DNA from: UBA8444 sp964003875
Lineage (GTDB): Bacteria; Bacteroidota; Bacteroidia; Flavobacteriales; UBA7312
Reading direction: 5' to 3'
DNA: 7,813 bases
NCBI GenBank assembly: GCA_964003875.1
Contig: CAXFLH010000075.1
Coordinates: 1 to 7,813 of the forward strand
A program made the translations under genes and the position numbers. The notes below the pieces were generated by a model, which saw only the letters and a program-made list of their open reading frames with translations, ran no database searches and had not been told where the DNA came from. Positions 7,197-7,813 of the stretch are shown piece by piece (position 1 is the stretch's first letter; every line of letters begins with the position of its first letter).

Positions 7197-7605
7197 TATC
7201 TACTATCATAGTGAATGTGATTTTCAGCTAAAAGACAAGCAGTCTATTACAAAATGGCTTAAAGATGCTATTAGTACAGAAAACAAAGAGTTAGGAGAAA
7301 TCAATTATATCTTCTGTGACGATCAATATCTTTTAAAGAAAAACCAAAAGTATTTGCAACATGATACCTTCACAGACATAATTACATTCGATTATACAGA
7401 GGAAAACCGTCTATCTGCCGATATTTTTATCAGCATAGAAAGAGTAAAAGAAAATGCTATTACCTTTGCAGTACCGTTTGAAACCGAACTTAGACGGGTA
7501 ATAATACACGGTGTACTTCATCTGATGGGTTATAAAGACAAATCCGATGAAGAGGCCGAAACAATGAGAAGTAAAGAGAATTATTACCTCTCTAAAAATA
7601 TTTAA
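7186..7605 (+). CDS. ybeY: Endoribonuclease YbeY (rRNA maturation)
   Basis: YbeY is a metal-dependent single-strand RNase needed for 16S rRNA 3'-end maturation and ribosome quality control. The 139-residue protein has the family core: TDIITFDY (63-70), SADIFISIERV (78-87, the usual (G/A)DI strand) and the metal site HGVLHLMGYKD (108-118). The usual signature is H-x3-H-x5-H. Here H108 and H112 are present, but the third ligand position is D118. I recall Asp at this place in other Bacteroidota YbeY proteins, so this is probably a functional lineage variant rather than decay. The ATG lies inside the end of the upstream gene, overlapping by 11 nt in a different frame, which suggests translational coupling. 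mnmG follows after 24 nt, so co-transcription is likely. Confidence 0.93.
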   Translation: MESNIYYHSECDFQLKDKQSITKWLKDAISTENKELGEINYIFCDDQYLLKKNQKYLQHDTFTDIITFDYTEENRLSADIFISIERVKENAITFAVPFETELRRVIIHGVLHLMGYKDKSDEEAETMRSKENYYLSKNI

Positions 7606-7629
7606 CATATTGATATACAGAATATTACA

Positions 7630-7813
7630 ATGTTTTCAAAGACTTATGACGTCATAGTAGTTGGGGGAGGGCACTCGGGTTGTGAAGCAGCAGCAGCAGC
7701 AGCCAATTTAGGCTCTTCTGTTTTGTTAGTGAGTATGAATATGCAGACCATAGCTCAAATGTCGTGCAATCCGGCTATGGGGGGTGTTGCTAAAGGGCAA
7801 ATAGTAAGAGAGA
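7630..7813 (+). CDS. mnmG: MnmG, tRNA wobble-uridine modification enzyme (partial, 5' end)
   Basis: MnmG (GidA) is the FAD-binding partner of MnmE. Together they install the (carboxymethyl)aminomethyl group on U34 of certain tRNAs, using methylene-tetrahydrofolate. Only the first 61 codons are in the window. They show the FAD-binding Rossmann motif VVGGGHSGCEAAAAAA (10-25), with Gly at 12, 13, 14 and 17, then the signature MSCNPAMGGVAKGQIVRE (44-61). Both are diagnostic of the family. The start is the ATG 24 nt after the ybeY stop; the gap is AT-rich with no Shine-Dalgarno site and no clear promoter, so it is likely read from the upstream transcript. A run of five GCA codons (7687-7701) encodes part of the Ala stretch. 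The related methyltransferase TrmFO is excluded by the SCNPAxGGxAKG motif. Confidence 0.96.
   Translation, partial: MFSKTYDVIVVGGGHSGCEAAAAAANLGSSVLLVSMNMQTIAQMSCNPAMGGVAKGQIVRE

Noticed and set aside
7507..7539. YbeY as a decayed or inactive gene because the third His is missing
   Set aside because: The frame is intact, the other core motifs are present, and Asp is a plausible metal ligand that I recall in related Bacteroidota.
7411..7608. A 65-codon minus-strand open frame opposite ybeY
   Set aside because: It is fully antisense to ybeY, which carries clear family motifs.
1..7813. A defence, CRISPR, toxin-antitoxin or secondary-metabolite system
   Set aside because: All protein-coding space is accounted for by housekeeping genes, one surface protein and one DUF4175-like protein, and no regularly spaced direct repeats were seen.

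Overview
The window looks like ordinary chromosomal DNA from an AT-rich member of the Bacteroidota, probably a flavobacterium-like or related lineage. Four things point there. Intergenic gaps carry TAnnTTTG promoter -7 boxes, and starts generally lack Shine-Dalgarno sites. There is a secreted protein with GEVED and SprB-type repeats. A giant DUF4175-type membrane/coiled-coil protein precedes ybeY and mnmG, an order I recall from this phylum. YbeY also has a Bacteroidota-like variant of its metal site. I cannot name a genus.

Layout. Positions 1-1707 (minus) are the first 569 codons of a large exported surface or adhesin-like protein; its 3' end lies outside the window. Next comes a short regulatory gap (1708-1824) with its promoter and a strong hairpin terminator. 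Reading leftward on the minus strand, the housekeeping unit is gltX (3806-2295), folB (2290-1922) and tRNA-Cys(GCA) (1895-1825). gltX and folB are 4 nt apart. The tRNA follows folB by 26 nt and has its own -7 box in that gap. The 87-nt region 3807-3893 is a divergent promoter region. The plus strand then carries a DUF4175-like gene (3894-7196), ybeY (7186-7605, overlapping by 11 nt) and the first 61 codons of mnmG (7630 onward).

How it fits together. Most genes here serve translation: GluRS charges tRNA, tRNA-Cys decodes, YbeY matures rRNA, and MnmG modifies the tRNA wobble base. FolB supplies folate precursors, and MnmG chemistry uses methylene-tetrahydrofolate. The DUF4175-like protein has no settled function. 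It is the main unknown, because it leads the ybeY-mnmG unit and is tightly coupled to ybeY.

I find no mobile element, CRISPR array, phage gene, toxin-antitoxin pair or defence island. No gap between genes exceeds 300 bases. The most interesting points are the apparently leaderless start of the DUF4175-like gene, the set of four well-placed -7 boxes, the regular cysteine-paired repeats of the secreted protein, and the Asp in place of the third zinc-ligand His in YbeY.
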